Origin: an uncultured Candidatus Puniceispirillum sp.
Lineage (GTDB): Bacteria > Pseudomonadota > Alphaproteobacteria > Puniceispirillales > Puniceispirillaceae
Reading direction: 5' to 3'
DNA: 64,000 nt
Assembly (NCBI GenBank): GCA_905182545.1
Contig: CAJJBY010000004.1
Span: forward strand, 62,001-126,000
Shown here piece after piece: positions 56,189-64,000 of this stretch. Every line of letters begins with the position of its first letter. Within the stretch, counting starts at the first letter, position 1. The notes under the pieces are model-generated. The model did no database searches. It was not told the origin of the DNA and saw only the letters and a program-made list of their open reading frames with translations. A program made the translations under genes and the position numbers.

Positions 56189-57057
56189 TGATTTAGATCC
56201 TTTGATATTTCGCCACGCGCATCGCGAAGCGCGCGGATCGCAAGCTCGGTAGCAACGCGTTTGCGATAAGCCGCGGTGGCGTGCAAATCTTCAACAGTTT
56301 CCACCATCTGCATTGCCGCATGAACCGCATCAGCAATTGCCGAATCATCAAGCGGCGTGCCGCATAGCTGATCGACATCCAGCCGTTCGGGAAAATCGCC
56401 AACCGAGCCAATGCCAAGATGGATGCTGGTCACGCCTGATCCGGCGGCAAAATTGATCTGCGCCGCCGCAGATGCCAGAGCATAATCGCTTTTGCGCGGG
56501 GCAACCTCATGGAAGCCCGTGCCGCAAACCGCAGGTGCCTTGACAAAGCTCAGCCGCGTCAAACATCCGGTTGGCGGCGCAATGGTTAACATGGGGCCAA
56601 TGAAAAAATCAGACGCATCAAATATTTCATCGGCGCCATCAACACGATAGGTGATTTCTGCGCCCAAAGTCGCAGCAACAAGCGCAATTTCAGCCGAAGG
56701 ATCAGCATGCGCCACCGAGCCGCCAACCGTGCCGCGCGCGCGGGTTGGCGGATGGCCAACATAGCCAAGCGCCTTTGCCAAAAGCGGAATATGCGTTTTG
56801 ACAAATTCGGATTTCTGCGCCACCGCCTGCCGCACCATCGCGCCAATTTCAATATGGGTTTCGGTTTCGCCAAAGGCGGTCAATTCTGGGATATGCGCGA
56901 TATCAATCAGCAATGACGGGCGTGACAGCCGCATCGACAACATCGGAATCAATGACTGGCCGCCAGCCAGAATGCGGGCATTATCATCGCTGGCAAGAAG
57001 GCCACATGCCTCGTCAATCGTTGCGGGTCGTTTATAGTCAAAGCGAACGGGTTTCAT
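56185..57057 (-). CDS. molybdenum hydroxylase FAD-binding medium subunit (CoxM-like)
   Basis: A 290-residue FAD subunit of the xanthine dehydrogenase family. The flavin-binding motifs are visible as ILAGGQSLIP near residues 35-44 and RGTVGGSVAHADPSAE near 105-120, followed by the CO-dehydrogenase-flavoprotein C-terminal domain. It is the first gene of the operon; the 285 bases before it contain the soxB terminator and presumably this operon's promoter. ATG 57057 starts the family N-terminus KPVRFDYKRP. Confidence 0.9.
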   Translation of the reverse strand: MKPVRFDYKRPATIDEACGLLASDDNARILAGGQSLIPMLSMRLSRPSLLIDIAHIPELTAFGETETHIEIGAMVRQAVAQKSEFVKTHIPLLAKALGYVGHPPTRARGTVGGSVAHADPSAEIALVAATLGAEITYRVDGADEIFDASDFFIGPMLTIAPPTGCLTRLSFVKAPAVCGTGFHEVAPRKSDYALASAAAQINFAAGSGVTSIHLGIGSVGDFPERLDVDQLCGTPLDDSAIADAVHAAMQMVETVEDLHATAAYRKRVATELAIRALRDARGEISKDLNQ

Positions 57058-57272
57058 CCGGCTCTTTCCGTTTGGTTAGCAAATGAGGTCGGTCTTCAAT
57101 GAACGGCAGTGGAATCACAACAAAATTGTAGGAATATCTGTTGGGTCATGGGGGAATCCGAAGGCCGTTATACGCAATTAATAGTAAATATTAGAGAATG
57201 GTCGTGCCGTCTTGTCAAATTAAAATCGGTAAATATGACGCCTTCAATGTTCGGGCTTTATCTAGAAATGCA

Positions 57273-57298
57273 AAAGGCTGACCCATCGGGCCAGCCTT
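57273..57298 (-). terminator. intrinsic terminator after soxB
   Basis: On the minus strand AAAGGCTG pairs with CAGCCTTT and, after a G-U pair, CCC pairs with GGG, making a 12-base stem with a three-base loop, followed by TTTTGCATTT. It lies about 45 bases beyond the soxB stop and ends the sox transcript. Confidence 0.8.
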
Positions 57299-57342
57299 TC
57301 AAAAAACATCACGCTAATCGTGAATCATCATGAAATGCGACG

Positions 57343-59034
57343 TTACAGGCCAATCACCTTGACCGCCTGTTGTGCTGGCAAATCAATTGATTTTTTGCGG
57401 CTGATATAGCCTTCCATAAGATCATAAATGGCTGGCCCTTCGACATTCTCATTCACTGATGCCCAACCACCAACAACATATTTTCGGTCAGCATCCAGCT
57501 TTTCACCAGTTTTTGTCATGGTCAAATCACTGATGCGATTGCCCATGCTGGCCTTTGGCGCGCAGGTGTAATTCATGCCGCCAACCCGAACCATGTCACC
57601 ACCTTGCTGATAGAATGGATCAATATTGAAAAGATTATCGCAAACATCTTCAAGGATGATCTTGATCTGCGCGCCGGTCATTTCGGTACGGTAAACATTC
57701 GGATAGCTCATGCTTGTCTGGGTATAAAGATCATCAATGGTGATATCCTGACCCGGAAGAAGCGTTGTTCCCCAGCGGAATCCGGGGCTAAGCGAAAATT
57801 CGACATCGCGTTCTTCGATGATGCCCTGACAAATCAGATCATCCCATGTGCCATTGAAATTGCCGCGCCGATATAAAAGCCCGCTTGTGCTGCCGATCAC
57901 ACGGTTGCATTCGGCCTCATAGGGCGCGCGCAACGCTTCAATATGCGCCGACATTTCAGGATCGGGTGTAATCACATCAGAAAAGACCGGAATCAAGGTT
58001 GAACTATAATCGACAACCTCGCCGCCTTTAACATCAAGATCAATACGGCCAAGATATTTGCCATGCGACCCTGATGACAGTAGCAAAGTTTTATTGATCT
58101 TTAATGCCTGCGGCACCGCATCATGCGTATGGCCAGTCAAGATCACATCAATGCCGGTCACAACCGTTGCCAATTTCTGATCAACATCAAATCCGTTATG
58201 CGATAATAGAACCACAATTTGCGCACCATCATCACGCGCTGCATTCACATTTTTCTGCACAGTGTCAGGGCGGATGCCAAATGACCATTGCGGCATCATG
58301 TAACGCGGATTGGCAATTGGCGTATAGGGGAAATGCTGGCCGATAACCGCGACCTTAACCCCGCCCTTTTCAAAAAAGGCGGTGCTTTCAAAAACCGGCT
58401 CTTCCCATTCAGTGTCAAACACATTGCCGCCAAGGAATGGATAGTTCATGGATTCAATGATTTCATTGACCCGATCAACGCCAAAGGTGAATTCCCAATG
58501 CCCAACCATTGCATCGGGCTTTAGCATCGCCATCGCATCGACCATATCCTGACCATTGGTTTTCAGCGATGTATAAGACCCCTGCCATGTGTCACCACCA
58601 TCAAGAAGCAACACCTTATCATCACCACGGTCGGCACGGATCGATCTCACCAAGGTTGCGGTGCGGTCAAGCCCACCAAGCTTGCCATAGGTTTGCGCCA
58701 GATTCGCGTAATCAACCATCGTATGGGCATAGGCAAGCGGCGTTCCGGGTGCGATGTCAAAATGCGCCAGAAAATCTTCGCCAACAAGATGCGGCGGCCG
58801 CCCTTCAAAATCGCCAACGCCGTAATTTTCCGATGGTGGCCGGAAATAAAGCGGCTTTAGCTGAGCATGCATATCGGTGATATGCAAAAGCGTCACCTGA
58901 CCTTTGCTATCAAATTTCAGCAGATCATCCTGAACCATAGCCTGTTTGGCGGCGGCACGGTTCCAGTTCGATGTGGTGCCATAGATACCCGCCGTAACAG
59001 CGGCCATTTGCATAAATTCGCGACGAGACAACAT
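57343..59034 (-). CDS. soxB: thiosulfohydrolase SoxB
   Basis: A 563-residue periplasmic dimanganese enzyme that releases sulfate from the SoxY-bound thiosulfonate during thiosulfate oxidation. It has a twin-arginine signal (SRREFMQMAA). The metallophosphatase motifs are HITDMHAQ, LDGGDTWQGS, the SoxB-typical GHWEFTFG and ILTGHTHD, followed by a 5'-nucleotidase-type C-terminal domain (GGDMVRVGGM). Length is normal. It is the last gene of the visible sox unit, 24 bases after the MBL gene, and is followed by a terminator. Confidence 0.95.
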   Translation of the reverse strand: MLSRREFMQMAAVTAGIYGTTSNWNRAAAKQAMVQDDLLKFDSKGQVTLLHITDMHAQLKPLYFRPPSENYGVGDFEGRPPHLVGEDFLAHFDIAPGTPLAYAHTMVDYANLAQTYGKLGGLDRTATLVRSIRADRGDDKVLLLDGGDTWQGSYTSLKTNGQDMVDAMAMLKPDAMVGHWEFTFGVDRVNEIIESMNYPFLGGNVFDTEWEEPVFESTAFFEKGGVKVAVIGQHFPYTPIANPRYMMPQWSFGIRPDTVQKNVNAARDDGAQIVVLLSHNGFDVDQKLATVVTGIDVILTGHTHDAVPQALKINKTLLLSSGSHGKYLGRIDLDVKGGEVVDYSSTLIPVFSDVITPDPEMSAHIEALRAPYEAECNRVIGSTSGLLYRRGNFNGTWDDLICQGIIEERDVEFSLSPGFRWGTTLLPGQDITIDDLYTQTSMSYPNVYRTEMTGAQIKIILEDVCDNLFNIDPFYQQGGDMVRVGGMNYTCAPKASMGNRISDLTMTKTGEKLDADRKYVVGGWASVNENVEGPAIYDLMEGYISRKKSIDLPAQQAVKVIGL

Positions 59035-59058
59035 AAAATTATTTCCTATTCACGGTGA

Positions 59059-59982
59059 TCAACTGTCGGCAGCGATGTAACGCCATACCGACTGGTTTGC
59101 TTCCACACGGCCAAAACCGGGGGCCGGCAAATGGGTTGCCGCAAGCCCGATTTTATCAGAGGCAAGCCGGTCAAGAAGCCGCTTGCGCGTCAGAGCGGCT
59201 TTTCCCCGATCCATATCAGCGGGGTCATGCCATTCCGGATGCTGGAGCGAAATAACAGGATGGGTCAACGCATCCCCAGCAATCAGAACTGGCCCTGCAG
59301 AATTATGGATCAAAAACGATGCATGACCGGGTGTATGACCAGCTGTATCCACAGCCTCGATGCCGGACAGGATTTCATCACCGCCTTGGAAAAATGATAT
59401 TTGGTCACGAAGCTTGTCAAAGCGTGATTTCGCGCCAACGGCAAAGCTCTCGCGTCCCGGTATCATAACGGTTAACGCATCATCTGAGTCCCAGAAATTC
59501 CATTCAGCCTGACTGATATGATAAGCTGCATCAGGCATCAGCAAATCATCAAAATCGTCAAGAATACCCCAGATATGATCGGGATGGGCATGGGTGAAAA
59601 CCACATCGGTAATCGCGCCAATATCAACATCAGCCGCATCGAGCGCCGCTGGTAACTCACCCAGAGTTGGCAAGAAATTCAGCCCTGAACCAACATCAAA
59701 CAGGATCTTGCGTTCGCCAATTTCCAGCAAATTAACATTGACTGGCCGCCGCCAGATACCATCCGAAACCTGCGCAGCTTTGAGAAATTTTTGACGATCA
59801 TCATCAAAAATGTCATAAAAAACAGAGTCAATCGGCAGGTTCATTGAACCATCTGAAAAGCTATGAAGCTTGCCCCCAGCAAAAGGCGGGCTTGAAGCCA
59901 CAAGCCCAGTGGGTAATGTGGCAAGCGTCATGGCGGCCACAGCAGAAGCAGCAAATTGACGACGAGTGGAGCGCATTGTCAT
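59059..59982 (-). CDS. MBL-fold metallo-hydrolase within the sox cluster, exported
   Basis: A 307-residue metallo-beta-lactamase-fold protein. The N-terminus STRRQFAASAVAA is a probable twin-arginine signal, so it should act in the periplasm with the Sox enzymes. Metal ligands are in FTHAHPDHIWG (HxHxDH), AGHTPGHAS and the aspartate of IAGDAL. Its place between soxD and soxB suggests a sulfur role; SoxH of Paracoccus is a metallo-hydrolase of the same superfamily, but I cannot confirm orthology. The substrate, perhaps a persulfide or sulfonate ester, is unknown. Met3 is an alternative start. Confidence 0.8.
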   Translation of the reverse strand: MTMRSTRRQFAASAVAAMTLATLPTGLVASSPPFAGGKLHSFSDGSMNLPIDSVFYDIFDDDRQKFLKAAQVSDGIWRRPVNVNLLEIGERKILFDVGSGLNFLPTLGELPAALDAADVDIGAITDVVFTHAHPDHIWGILDDFDDLLMPDAAYHISQAEWNFWDSDDALTVMIPGRESFAVGAKSRFDKLRDQISFFQGGDEILSGIEAVDTAGHTPGHASFLIHNSAGPVLIAGDALTHPVISLQHPEWHDPADMDRGKAALTRKRLLDRLASDKIGLAATHLPAPGFGRVEANQSVWRYIAADS

Positions 59983-60047
59983 ATTGTCATCCTATCTCTT
60001 GTTCGGGCGCGGCCAGGCCTAATATTTTGGCCGGATACCTTATCAGT

Positions 60048-60713
60048 CTATTGCTTATCAGGCGTCACATCAATGATGCGCGCACGGCCAATGATCTTGG
60101 TTGAAACCTCACAAGTTTGCATGCATGGCGCACTGGCAAGCTGACCATCAGGCCGCGGATCAGGCAACATAAAGCCACTCTGATTTGGCATTTTGACGCT
60201 ACCAATGGTCTCGTTACTGAGGACAAATTCATCATCAATCACGTCACTCATATTAAGAATATAGGCAACAACCTGATAGGTTTCGTCATGCGTTAATGAT
60301 TGCGCCTCGCCAAAAGGCATGGCGCGATAGACATAATCATAAACCGTTGATGCATAGGGCCAATAGCTGCCAACCGTTTTCACCGGATCAGCCGTGACCA
60401 GTGATCCAAGACCACCAGCCAGAATCGGCCAGCGGTCGACGCCTTCGCCGAAATCACCATGACAACCAGCACAACGTTCGGCGTAAACTTCTTCGCCATC
60501 GGCCGCGGTGCCGCTGCCGATTGGCGCGCCCTTTCCATCAGGGCGAACGTCAATATCCCAACCGGCAATCTGTTCGGCTGTTGCTAGGGTGCCAAGACCA
60601 AATGGTCGTTCAGCCGCAATTGCCGTGCCGGATAACGCGATCGCAAATCCGGCAAAAACACTTGTGGTAACTGAGGTTTTTGTAAAATGCCGCGTCTTAA
60701 CCAAGCCGTACAT
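60048..60713 (-). CDS. soxD: short monoheme SoxD-like cytochrome c
   Basis: A 221-residue exported cytochrome matching the first domain of SoxD, the electron-accepting subunit of the SoxCD sulfane dehydrogenase. The match covers FGLGTLATAEQIAGWDIDVR, the heme site CAGCHGDFGEG and the axial-methionine region AMPFGEAQSLT. A conserved CMQTC pair lies near the C-terminus. The classical Paracoccus SoxD is about 380 residues with a second heme domain; here the protein ends at VDVTPDKQ, and the 65 bases before the next gene leave no room for it. Its start overlaps the soxC 3' end by 17 bases. Confidence 0.85.
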   Translation of the reverse strand: MYGLVKTRHFTKTSVTTSVFAGFAIALSGTAIAAERPFGLGTLATAEQIAGWDIDVRPDGKGAPIGSGTAADGEEVYAERCAGCHGDFGEGVDRWPILAGGLGSLVTADPVKTVGSYWPYASTVYDYVYRAMPFGEAQSLTHDETYQVVAYILNMSDVIDDEFVLSNETIGSVKMPNQSGFMLPDPRPDGQLASAPCMQTCEVSTKIIGRARIIDVTPDKQ

Positions 60714-61977
60714 TTTCGACCTCCCCGTTTGACTTTACGAACCAGGTGGCAATTGAATTATTGTGATAGATCGAATTGACGCCGCGTTCTTTTTGCAATG
60801 CCTGAATGGTTGGCTGGACATAGCCGGTTTCATCCATGGCGCGTGACTGCACTTTCATTTCTTCGCCATTCCATTCAAACGGCATGGTAAAACGGGTTAG
60901 GCTTTTGCTTAGAACCGGACCATGCAATTCGGCTGTTGTCCAATTCACCCCACCATCAAGCGACACATCAACACGGGTGATTTTGCCACGACCAGACCAC
61001 GCCAGACCCTTTAGCAGATTCTGGCCTTTTGCCATCATCTGCTTTTCCGGACAAGGCGAAGTAACGACCGATTTGGCATCCATCACCCATGTAAACATGC
61101 GCGCTTTGCCGCTTTCCATGAGGTCGGTATATTTCGAGGTTTCTTCGCGTGCCATATAAGGGGCGTCACCAAATTCCAATCGACGAATCCATTTCACCCA
61201 CATATTGCCTTCCCAGCCCGGCACAACCAATCGCGCCGGATAGCCCTGTTCAGGCCGCAAGGCCTCACCATTCATGGAATAGGCAATCATGCAGTCATCC
61301 AGAATTTTTTCGATTGGAACCGATCGGTTCATGCCAGCCGAGTCACCACCCTCGGCAAGAACCCATTTGGCCGATGGCTTTACCCCAACTTCACGGCAGA
61401 TATCGGATAAGCGAACACCGCTATATTGGACATTATGCACCATACCAAAAGTATATTGGCATCCATTCAACTGCGCGCCGCGCCATTCCATGCCGCCATT
61501 AGCTGCACATTCCAGAAAATGGAACCGGTTTACCTGCGGAAAACGTTTGAGATCATCGATGGTGAAAATCAATTCCCGATCAACAAGTCCATTGATCATC
61601 AGGCGATAATCCGCAGGCACAACCTCGGGAACACCGCCATGATGACGCTCGAAACACAGACCATTTGGCGTGACAATCCCGTCAAGATCCTGCAATGGCG
61701 TAAAATTAATTGATGATTCGGTGCTGGCGGTCAGCCATTCAACATTGCGACGGATCACATGCGATTCATGTTCAGACGGCATGCCATAGGGATTAACGTC
61801 AACACCAGCGCCAAGATAGGGCGTCCATTCAGGCACATTTGGTGGTAAATTTGCAGGGTTTGACTCCGCTGCAGAGGCATATGGAATTGCGGCAACGCTC
61901 CCAAGTGCTGCAGCAGTCCCACCAAGAACTTGGCGGCGCGATAACGTGTTTTTAGTTTTTTTCTGATCCATCGTCAC
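60697..61977 (-). CDS. soxC: sulfane dehydrogenase molybdenum subunit SoxC
   Basis: A 426-residue molybdopterin enzyme of the sulfite oxidase family that, with SoxD, oxidises the SoxY-bound sulfane sulfur by six electrons. It has a twin-arginine signal (SRRQVLGGTAAALG). The molybdenum-ligand cysteine is in HFLECAANGG, and the YPARLVVPGWEG and WVKWIRRLEF segments bind the cofactor. The C-terminal dimerisation domain contains SLDGGVNWTTAEL. Presence of SoxCD implies that thiosulfate is taken to sulfate without sulfur globules, as in Paracoccus. Confidence 0.94.
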   Translation of the reverse strand: MTMDQKKTKNTLSRRQVLGGTAAALGSVAAIPYASAAESNPANLPPNVPEWTPYLGAGVDVNPYGMPSEHESHVIRRNVEWLTASTESSINFTPLQDLDGIVTPNGLCFERHHGGVPEVVPADYRLMINGLVDRELIFTIDDLKRFPQVNRFHFLECAANGGMEWRGAQLNGCQYTFGMVHNVQYSGVRLSDICREVGVKPSAKWVLAEGGDSAGMNRSVPIEKILDDCMIAYSMNGEALRPEQGYPARLVVPGWEGNMWVKWIRRLEFGDAPYMAREETSKYTDLMESGKARMFTWVMDAKSVVTSPCPEKQMMAKGQNLLKGLAWSGRGKITRVDVSLDGGVNWTTAELHGPVLSKSLTRFTMPFEWNGEEMKVQSRAMDETGYVQPTIQALQKERGVNSIYHNNSIATWFVKSNGEVENVRLG

Positions 61978-62032
61978 TTCCTTAATTTAACTCCAACATT
62001 TTGACACTAAACACATGAGTTTTCTGGTGAAA

Positions 62033-62647
62033 TTAGGTGGCAGGACGGGCAGCCTTCATTTCTTCACGTATTCGTTGGTAATTGTCGTTGAAATATTTCT
62101 GAAAACGAGTTTCAGTTTTATATGCGCCAGTTTTGACCCATTCGAGCATCCCCATGAAAGTTCCTTTCATGAAAGCTCCAGGCATCACCGCAGCAGCCGC
62201 CTCGGTCAACTTACCGACATCTTTTCTCTCGGTTATAAAGTAAATTGATGGGGTGAAAACAACGCCCCAGCGAGCTGCCATCTCATTTTCAGGTAACACA
62301 GTGCCGTCAAGATCTGTTACATCACGAGACCCAAAAATATCCATTTGAACAACCAAAAAGTTTTCACGCACATATTTATTAATCGCTGGTTCGCTTAATA
62401 TTTCAGTGGCAACTTTTTCACAATAAATGCAGCCCTTTTGGTCGAATTTGACCATCAAAACTTTGCCATTTCCAAGAGCTTCATCAATATCGTCGGCCAG
62501 TTCGAAAAATGACTGATGGTACCAGTTATAATGATAGAGACCATCATCACCTAATGTTGGCCTTGCATCACCAGCCAAACTTGAACCGGTAAATCCAAGA
62601 ATGATAGAAAAACATAAAACCAGAAAACGTATTGTCACAGCCATCAT
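62033..62647 (-). CDS. soxW: periplasmic thioredoxin SoxW
   Basis: A 204-residue thioredoxin-fold protein with a signal peptide (TIRFLVLCFSIILGFTGSSLA). The redox motif is GCIYCEK, not the CGPC of classical thioredoxin, and the cis-proline loop is VFTPSIYF. SoxW receives electrons from SoxV and keeps Sox proteins, probably SoxYZ, reduced. The ATG at 62647 overlaps the soxV TGA (ATGA). The frame is open upstream to 62758, but that part lies inside soxV and is not family sequence. Confidence 0.87.
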   Translation of the reverse strand: MMAVTIRFLVLCFSIILGFTGSSLAGDARPTLGDDGLYHYNWYHQSFFELADDIDEALGNGKVLMVKFDQKGCIYCEKVATEILSEPAINKYVRENFLVVQMDIFGSRDVTDLDGTVLPENEMAARWGVVFTPSIYFITERKDVGKLTEAAAAVMPGAFMKGTFMGMLEWVKTGAYKTETRFQKYFNDNYQRIREEMKAARPAT

Positions 62648-63381
62648 CCCACCCCTTGAAAAAAGGATACATTGCGCAGTAGCCAGAAACCTACTTGAGA
62701 CAATGTCCCAGTCATTACAGCCAGTCCAGTAACTACCAAGAACCCGCCAAGAATCCACTTAACATAGCGCATTTGCGCCGAGAAAAGCCGAAATTTCGCC
62801 ATAAACAAATCGGCAAAAACAGCTACTAGAATAAAAGGAAGTCCAATTCCAAGGCCGTATGCAAACAATAGGCCCACCCCATCACTTTCACCACCAGAGC
62901 CTGCCGAGAGCATCAATATCGTTGCCAAAACTGGTCCAACGCATGGCGTCCAGCCAAAACCAAAGGCCACGCCAACAACATAAGCGCCAACCGTGCCAAA
63001 ACGTTTGGGCGATGGCATAAACCGCACATCGCGGTTTAGAACTCCAATGCTAAAAGCGCCAAGAAAGTGCAGCCCAAGAATAGTGATGATGCCACCACCA
63101 ATCATTTGGAAAAAATCCATGTGCCGAGCTACAAAGTTGCCGGCCATACTGGATGATGCGCCAAGCGCGACAAAGACAGTCAAAAAACCAGCAACAAAAA
63201 GGATCGAGGCCATAACAAGCTGAAGTCGCGCAGCCATTTTTTTTGTCTGATCAGAAGTGCCATTTGGCTGATTTCCCAGTCCGCTTAGAAAACCAATATA
63301 GCCTGGTACAAGCGGCAAAACGCATGGTGACAGAAAGCTAAGCAGTCCCGCCAGTAATGCTGCACCGAAACTAACTGTCAC
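62644..63381 (-). CDS. soxV: CcdA-like thiol transporter SoxV
   Basis: A 245-residue membrane protein of the CcdA/DsbD family with six to seven helices. The two membrane cysteines are in SFLSPCVLPLVPGY and GWTPCVGPVLATIL. It moves reducing equivalents from cytoplasmic thioredoxin to periplasmic SoxW; its neighbour supports SoxV over a cytochrome-maturation CcdA. A palindrome at 63422-63443 lies 41-62 bases upstream of the start and may be an operator. Confidence 0.9.
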   Translation of the reverse strand: MTVSFGAALLAGLLSFLSPCVLPLVPGYIGFLSGLGNQPNGTSDQTKKMAARLQLVMASILFVAGFLTVFVALGASSSMAGNFVARHMDFFQMIGGGIITILGLHFLGAFSIGVLNRDVRFMPSPKRFGTVGAYVVGVAFGFGWTPCVGPVLATILMLSAGSGGESDGVGLLFAYGLGIGLPFILVAVFADLFMAKFRLFSAQMRYVKWILGGFLVVTGLAVMTGTLSQVGFWLLRNVSFFQGVG

Positions 63382-63421
63382 TGAAACGCCCTCGTCTTTA
63401 TCATCAAAATGTGTCTTAGTA

Positions 63422-63443
63422 TATATAGAGAATAATCTATATA
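63422..63443. promoter_or_regulatory. AT-rich palindrome upstream of soxV, possible sox operator
   Basis: TATATAGA (63422-63429) and TCTATATA (63436-63443) are a perfect inverted repeat around GAATAA. It lies in the only sizeable gap of the visible sox genes, where a promoter for soxV onward is expected. Sox operons are often controlled by ArsR-family repressors that bind AT-rich palindromes; that link is inference. Confidence 0.5.
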
Positions 63444-63483
63444 ATGAGTATCATATAGGCTCTTTTGATTATTTCAAACAAAA

Positions 63484-63512
63484 TACCCCATACTGCCATG
63501 CAGTATGGGGTA
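63484..63512 (-). terminator. intrinsic terminator after soxA
   Basis: TACCCCATACTGC and GCAGTATGGGGTA form a perfect 13-base stem with a three-base loop; on the minus strand it is followed by TTTTG. It lies about 35 bases past the soxA stop and separates soxA (with soxXYZ presumably upstream) from the soxVWCD unit. Confidence 0.82.
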
Positions 63513-63547
63513 AAATTATTCGACGCTTTTAAAAAGCACTACCCGTT

Positions 63548-64000
63548 TTAGTTTCGGTAGGCTGGAGTCTCCACCTTCAGGCCATTGCCCCGCCAAGCTG
63601 TATAGAGCTCAAGCGCTACATAATCTTCGTGGCCATATGGGAGAGGCTTCGCACGAATATTTTTCATGCATCCTCTAAATCGGCGGTGGGTTGACCCAAC
63701 ACCGTTCCATTTCAGGCGGTAAGTCGGAAAGCCGTTAATATTGCCCTGAGACAGCATATCTGCACGGATATAATTGCCGTAATTATCTTCGTGACAATGT
63801 GCACATGACATATCTAGCTGACCAACGCGTTTATAATAAAGGTCTTTGCCGCGCTCAAATGCTGCAGATGCTTTTCCATCAACTGCCACATTAACACGCG
63901 ATCCGCGTGACTGCATCCGGACATAGGCAGTGATGCCAAGCATGTCGCGTGACTCCCACTTATAAGGCTTTGCGCCCATTGCAGTTTCACGACACATATT
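63548..64000 (-). CDS. soxA: SoxA cytochrome c, C-terminal part, cut by window
   Basis: The last 150 codons of SoxA; the frame is open to the window edge, so the N-terminus is missing. SoxAX joins thiosulfate to SoxYZ oxidatively. Visible are the start of the linker (MCRETAMG), SRGSRVNVAVDG, the heme-binding CAHCH, and the cysteine in RRFRGCMKNIRAKPLPYG that becomes the persulfide-modified axial ligand of the active heme. The end, LELYTAWRGNGLKVETPA, is typical. A terminator follows. Confidence 0.92.
   Translation of the reverse strand, partial: NMCRETAMGAKPYKWESRDMLGITAYVRMQSRGSRVNVAVDGKASAAFERGKDLYYKRVGQLDMSCAHCHEDNYGNYIRADMLSQGNINGFPTYRLKWNGVGSTHRRFRGCMKNIRAKPLPYGHEDYVALELYTAWRGNGLKVETPAYRN

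Noticed and set aside
53283-57057. Carbon monoxide dehydrogenase
   Set aside because: Subunit layout and a CoxG-like gene suggest it, but the active-site loop lacks the AYRCSFR motif and its copper-binding cysteine.
59983-60047. Second heme domain of SoxD lost by a frameshift
   Set aside because: Only 65 bases separate soxD from the MBL gene and contain no CxxCH codon pattern.
1-64000. tRNA, rRNA, CRISPR, insertion sequence or prophage
   Set aside because: I looked in the intergenic gaps for T-loop and anticodon-arm patterns, spaced repeats, transposase motifs and phage genes, and saw none; a covariance-model scan would be needed to exclude small RNAs.

Overview
The window reads as a chromosomal segment of a heterotrophic, sulfur-oxidising alphaproteobacterium. 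Supporting genes are the GapR-type DUF2312 protein, DUF1244, an IalB-family protein, the GlxA-type AraC regulator, a proteobacterial MntR and a Sox thiosulfate system with SoxCD. AcuI-type acrylyl-CoA reductase, methylmalonyl-CoA mutase, several CaiB-type CoA-transferases and a Cox-like molybdenum hydroxylase would suit a marine lineage such as SAR116. That placement is inference from gene content, not from a marker gene. I saw no rRNA, tRNA, CRISPR array, insertion sequence or prophage.

Layout. 1-9.1 kb: RNA methyltransferases, a GlxA-family regulator, sufE, a two-subunit methylmalonyl-CoA mutase, a GT39 glycosyltransferase and mntR. 9.4-26.5 kb: mostly housekeeping (DUF1244, gapR, pyrF, a double cold-shock protein, an MFS carrier, trxB, an M23 peptidase, an SDR protein, fructose-bisphosphate aldolase and fructose-1,6-bisphosphatase, a Bax-inhibitor-like protein, rlmN-ialB, tesA divergent from a ybbA/ybbP-type ABC system, argG). 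26.7-43.6 kb: sodB, gamma-carbonic anhydrase, succinate-semialdehyde dehydrogenase, three beta-hydroxyacid dehydrogenases, hpt, acuI, a degenerate rhodanese, a TPR protein, pyk, a DapA-family aldolase, a CaiB/acyl-CoA dehydrogenase pair and a YtoQ/dipeptidase operon. 43.8-50.0 kb: an MFS carrier followed by a visibly AT-rich block (divergent LysR; CaiB, HCCA-isomerase-like, GST, CaiB in one tightly coupled operon), probably acquired. 50.0-57.1 kb: a minus-strand operon reading coxM-like, coxS-like, coxL-like, amidohydrolase, coxG-like, ThDP enzyme. 57.3-64.0 kb: sox genes on the minus strand, in reading order soxA (cut by the window edge), soxV, soxW, soxC, a short soxD, an MBL hydrolase, soxB.

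How genes fit together. AcuI would turn acrylyl-CoA (for example from DMSP) into propionyl-CoA, and methylmalonyl-CoA mutase would feed that carbon to succinyl-CoA; propionyl-CoA carboxylase and epimerase are not in the window. The aldolase/FBPase pair supports gluconeogenesis. SoxB, SoxCD and the SoxVW reductant pair belong to periplasmic thiosulfate oxidation, with soxXYZ presumably beyond the right edge.

Main caution: at least five genes (both mutase subunits, acuI and two hydroxyacid dehydrogenases) carry single-base frameshifts, often at short homopolymers, in otherwise intact reading frames. Sequencing or assembly error is the simplest reading, but real decay cannot be excluded from sequence alone. 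The least explained parts are the AT-rich CoA-transferase/GST block and the Cox-like operon.
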